8,165 nt of DNA, taken from the NCBI GenBank assembly GCA_003524335.1, contig DQHV01000100.1, positions 164-8,328 of the forward strand. The letters run 5' to 3'. The notes below the pieces were generated by a model. It saw only the letters and a list, made by a program, of their open reading frames with translations, had not been told where the DNA came from and did not search any database. The DNA comes from Candidatus Aminicenantota bacterium (lineage in GTDB: Bacteria > Acidobacteriota > Aminicenantia > Aminicenantales > UBA8522). The position numbers were made by a program, and so were the translations under genes. Shown here one piece after another: positions 5,425 to 8,165 of the stretch. Position 1 is the first letter of the stretch; the number at the start of each line of letters is the position of its first letter.

Positions 5425-6762
5425 ATGTATCTCTCCATCCTCTGGCATCTCCATCAACCTGTCTATCGCGACCCCGATAGCGGTGAATACGTCCTGCCCT
5501 GGGTCAATTTCCACCTGACCAGGAACTACTACCAAATGGCTTTTTTGGCCGAAGAAGCCGGTTTCCCCTGCACTTTTAACCTCGTTCCTTGTCTGCTCGA
5601 ACAGATCGAGGACTATTGCCGAGGGAAGGCCGTCGATTCCCTTCAAAGACTGCTCGAAGCCGATCCTCGGAAACTGGACCCGACCGAGCGTGAACGACTG
5701 CGCCGGTTTCTTCCCCCGGGAACGACATGCACAGACGCGGGCGAAACCCAGATTCTGGCCCTCCGGTCTTTCTTTTCTCCCGTTGTGGACACCGGCCGTG
5801 ACAGGGACGGCCTCCTCGACGAGCAGATCAAGGTTCGGAAGAAGGTCCTCCCTTTCTTCAGGAAACTCTGGCAGGGCGGTCATGTCGAGCTGACGACCTC
5901 GGCCTATTACCACCCCCTGCTTCCCCTTGTCTTCGACCTCCGGGTGGGAGGGGAGACGTTCATGCCCGAGCTCCGTTTCACCCACCCCGAGGACGGAAGA
6001 GAGCAGATCAAAAGGGGCCGCGATTATTTCCAGCGCGTCTTCGGCCGGTACCCTCGCGGGATCTGGCCATCGGAAGGAGGACTTAGCCTGGAAGTCGCAA
6101 AGGTCATGGCCGCGGAGGGCTATGCCTTCGCGGTGACCGACGAGAACATCCTCTGGAAGACCTTAAAGAGGGGCCCGGATACGAGCCTTCTGTATCGTCC
6201 CTATGACTGCCGGGGGCTGACCATATTCTTCCGCGACCGGGAGCTCTCCGACCTGATCAGCTTCGAGTACTGGCGCTGGCCGGAGAAAGACGCCGTCTCT
6301 CATCTCCTGGCCAAGCTGGAGGAAAAGGGAAAGGGCTGTCCCCAGGACGCCATTTGTGTCATCGCCCTCGACGGCGAAAACCCCTGGGCGGGATACCGCG
6401 AGAACGGCGTCCCCTTTCTGCGTGAGCTCTACGGCCGGATCCTCAAGAGGACTGACCTCACACCCATTTTTCTGGAGAAATATCTCGCCCTATCCAAGTC
6501 GCGAACAGAGCTGGAAATCGTGCCCGGCACTTGGCTCGGCAACTTCTCCAAATGGGTCGGCTCTCCGGCCAAGAACGCGGCCTGGGACGTTCTTACCCGA
6601 ACCAGGGAGAAATGCGGCCCTAGCCAGGAGATGTATATCGCCGAAGGATCGGACTGGTTTTGGTGGTTCGGTGAAGAGAATGTCGCCGAATTCGAAGCCC
6701 TCTTCCACGGCTATCTCAAGAAGGCCTGCCAAGCCAAGAAAAAGGGAGTGAGCAATGACTGA
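5425..6762 (+). CDS. Glycoside hydrolase family 57 protein (amylopullulanase/alpha-amylase-like)
   Basis: A 445-residue retaining alpha-glucan hydrolase expected to cut alpha-1,4 and possibly alpha-1,6 bonds in glycogen, starch or maltodextrin. The five GH57 regions appear in order: HLHQP (8-12); GGHVELTTSAYYHPLLPL (151-168); GIWPSEGGLS (212-221) with the expected nucleophile Glu217; ALDGENPW (314-321) with the expected acid/base Asp316; AEGSDWFWWFGEE (406-418). The WPSEG and DGENPW forms resemble the amylopullulanase-like subgroup rather than branching enzymes or glucanotransferases. It is near the minimal catalytic length, with no signal peptide, binding module or anchor, so it is probably cytoplasmic. 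The Shine-Dalgarno sequence is weak. The gene overlaps the next GH57 gene by 8 bases, implying coupled translation. Exact bond specificity cannot be settled from sequence. Confidence 0.9.
   Translation: MYLSILWHLHQPVYRDPDSGEYVLPWVNFHLTRNYYQMAFLAEEAGFPCTFNLVPCLLEQIEDYCRGKAVDSLQRLLEADPRKLDPTERERLRRFLPPGTTCTDAGETQILALRSFFSPVVDTGRDRDGLLDEQIKVRKKVLPFFRKLWQGGHVELTTSAYYHPLLPLVFDLRVGGETFMPELRFTHPEDGREQIKRGRDYFQRVFGRYPRGIWPSEGGLSLEVAKVMAAEGYAFAVTDENILWKTLKRGPDTSLLYRPYDCRGLTIFFRDRELSDLISFEYWRWPEKDAVSHLLAKLEEKGKGCPQDAICVIALDGENPWAGYRENGVPFLRELYGRILKRTDLTPIFLEKYLALSKSRTELEIVPGTWLGNFSKWVGSPAKNAAWDVLTRTREKCGPSQEMYIAEGSDWFWWFGEENVAEFEALFHGYLKKACQAKKKGVSND
6744..6748 (+). promoter_or_regulatory. Ribosome binding site for the second GH57 gene, inside the first
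   Basis: GGGAG lies six bases before ATG 6755, within the last codons of the upstream GH57 gene. It fixes the start of the downstream gene and allows both coupled and independent initiation. Confidence 0.55.
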
Positions 6763-8165
6763 GCCGATCTTCCTTTTCGCCATCCACAACCACCAGCCGG
6801 TGGGGAATTTTCCCTCGGTTTTCAAGAAAGCTTTTCGCGACTGCTACGAGCCTTTTCTCATCGCCCTGGCCGGGCATCCGGCCATCCACTTCACCCTCCA
6901 TTTTTCCGGACCTCTCTGGGAGTACATGGCAGCCAAGGAGAGAAGGTCCAGGGACTTGGTCGAGGAGATGACCGGACGTGGCCAACTCGAACTCCTGGGC
7001 GGCGGGTTCTACGAGCCGGTGCTGTCTATCATCCCCGAAGAAGACAGGATCGGGCAGCTCTGCCTGATGAACGAATTCCTCTCCGAGAATTTCGGGCGCA
7101 AGCCAAGGGGCGTCTGGCTGACTGAGAGGGTCTGGGAACCTCATCTGCCAAAAACGCTGGCCAAAGCAGGAATTGAATACACTCTCCTCGACGAAGAACA
7201 TTTCCATTATGCCGGCGTCAAGGACATCGAGCGCCCTTATCTAACAGAAGAGGGAGGTTGTCCCCTGATCCTGTTCCCGGTGAGCAAGGCGCTCCGCTAT
7301 CTCATCCCTTTCCGGACCATCGAGGATGTCCGCGCCCATTTCCGGGAGGTCGCGGGAAGGGGAGGAGTGGCCATCCTCGGCGATGACGGCGAAAAATTCG
7401 GCCTCTGGCCGGGGACGCACAAATGGGTTTATGAAGAGGGCTGGCTCGCCGGTTTCCTGGCCTTCTTAGAAAACGAGGGCGTTCGAACAATGACCTGCTC
7501 TGAATATCTTGACCTCCTGCCTTCGCTCGGGCTGGTCTATCTTCCCCCGGCCTCGTATGAGGAGATGATGGAATGGGTCCTCGAGCCTGCCGGCTTCGAG
7601 CGCTTCCGGGCCCTCAAGCAGGAAGTCCCACCCGAGGCGCGGCGGTTCCTGCGCGGCGGGTTCTTCCGCGAGTTCTTCCTCAAGTATCCCGAGAGCAACC
7701 ACCTCCATAAGAGGATGTTGCTTGTCTCCCGCGAAGTCCGCAAGAGCCCGAGCCCGGAAGCCGCCCGCGAGCTCTACAAAGCCCAGTGCAATGATCCTTA
7801 CTGGCACGGGGTTTTCGGAGGACTCTACCTGCCGCATCTTCGGGAATCGGCCTATCAACATCTGATCGAGGCAGAAAAGAGACTACCTCTCAACCCCGGC
7901 TGGGAGACTCTCGATTACGATTTCGACGGCCGAGAAGAGCTCTTCTTCCGCCACGATCGATTCAACCTCCTGCTCAAACCCGCCGCCGGAGGAAGCCTCG
8001 TCGAATTCGACGACCGCCTCTTCGGCCGCAACCTCTCCGATGTCCTGGCCCGCCGGCCGGAGTCCTACCATCGCCAGAAGGAGCAGGGGCCGGGCGAGGG
8101 AGGCAAAAGCATCCACGAGCAGGCCAAGAAGCTCCCGCCCGAAGCCGCCTCTCTTCTGAGATATG
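6755..8165 (+). CDS. GH57 4-alpha-glucanotransferase-like enzyme, 3' truncated by the window
   Basis: The frame is open from ATG 6755 to the window end; 470 residues are visible. It is expected to transfer alpha-1,4-glucan segments between maltodextrins (amylomaltase-type disproportionation) in the cytoplasm. Seen: HNHQP (11-15); GQLELLGGGFYEPVL (76-90); GVWLTERVWEP (119-129) with Glu124 matching the nucleophile Glu123 of the Thermococcus litoralis enzyme; ILGDDGEKFGLWPGTH (207-222), carrying the acid/base Asp. Sequence after about residue 280 corresponds to the helical and beta-sandwich regions (DUF1925/DUF1926) that follow the barrel in this subgroup, including NDPYWHGVFGGLYLPHLR. The Thermococcus enzyme has about 659 residues, so roughly 190 are missing here, by the edge and not by mutation. 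The ATG lies inside the upstream GH57 gene (8-base overlap). Some relatives act as alpha-amylases, so transferase versus hydrolase balance is uncertain. Confidence 0.9.
   Translation, partial: MTEPIFLFAIHNHQPVGNFPSVFKKAFRDCYEPFLIALAGHPAIHFTLHFSGPLWEYMAAKERRSRDLVEEMTGRGQLELLGGGFYEPVLSIIPEEDRIGQLCLMNEFLSENFGRKPRGVWLTERVWEPHLPKTLAKAGIEYTLLDEEHFHYAGVKDIERPYLTEEGGCPLILFPVSKALRYLIPFRTIEDVRAHFREVAGRGGVAILGDDGEKFGLWPGTHKWVYEEGWLAGFLAFLENEGVRTMTCSEYLDLLPSLGLVYLPPASYEEMMEWVLEPAGFERFRALKQEVPPEARRFLRGGFFREFFLKYPESNHLHKRMLLVSREVRKSPSPEAARELYKAQCNDPYWHGVFGGLYLPHLRESAYQHLIEAEKRLPLNPGWETLDYDFDGREELFFRHDRFNLLLKPAAGGSLVEFDDRLFGRNLSDVLARRPESYHRQKEQGPGEGGKSIHEQAKKLPPEAASLLRY

Noticed and set aside
5206..5985. 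A 259-codon minus-strand frame opposite the zinc-finger gene and the start of the GH57 gene
   Set aside because: It is antisense to two supported genes and shows no domain.
7466..7861. A 131-codon minus-strand frame within the glucanotransferase-like gene
   Set aside because: The plus-strand frame is unbroken from 6755 to the window end and carries the GH57 motifs; this is its complement.

Overview
The window carries nine protein-coding genes packed almost without gaps, plus a few candidate control sites. I see no rRNA or tRNA gene, insertion sequence, prophage or CRISPR array. The DNA is GC-rich with G/C-heavy third codon positions throughout and no visible compositional break. A lipobox-bearing RlpA with a SPOR domain points to a diderm (Gram-negative) bacterium. 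A PurO-type IMP cyclohydrolase next to a free-standing AICAR transformylase, together with GH57 glucan enzymes, would fit an anaerobic or thermophile-related uncultured lineage. An Aminicenantes-like bacterium is my guess, at low confidence, and the sequence alone does not prove it.

Left part (1-2653). The 3' part of a glycosylasparaginase runs rightward to 853. It meets, tail to tail with a 4-base gap, a leftward rlpA-like lipoprotein gene (858-1505). A small VanZ-family membrane protein diverges from rlpA (start 1542, 36-base gap) and ends tail to tail with a leftward LOG/TIGR00730 Rossmann-fold protein, whose stop codon overlaps the VanZ stop codon. Neither convergent junction has room for an intrinsic terminator.

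Middle (2654-2898). This is the only real intergenic region. It holds back-to-back candidate sigma-70 promoters with 17-base spacers, one for the LOG gene and one for the rightward genes, and a 10-bp hairpin between them. The promoter positions support a GTG start for the LOG gene and an ATG start at 2899 for the cyclohydrolase gene.

Right part (2899-8165). Six rightward genes lie with junctions of 33 bases or less, two of them overlapping: purO-type IMP cyclohydrolase, stand-alone AICAR transformylase (together replacing a fused PurH), a stand-alone LigD-type 3'-phosphoesterase domain protein, a 53-residue four-cysteine TRASH-like zinc-finger protein, a GH57 amylopullulanase/alpha-amylase-like enzyme, and a GH57 4-alpha-glucanotransferase-like enzyme that runs off the right edge. 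The first pair performs the last two steps of IMP synthesis. The last pair should remodel or degrade an alpha-glucan, probably intracellular glycogen or maltodextrin. The phosphoesterase and the zinc-finger protein between them have no obvious link to either pathway and are the least explained part of the window.
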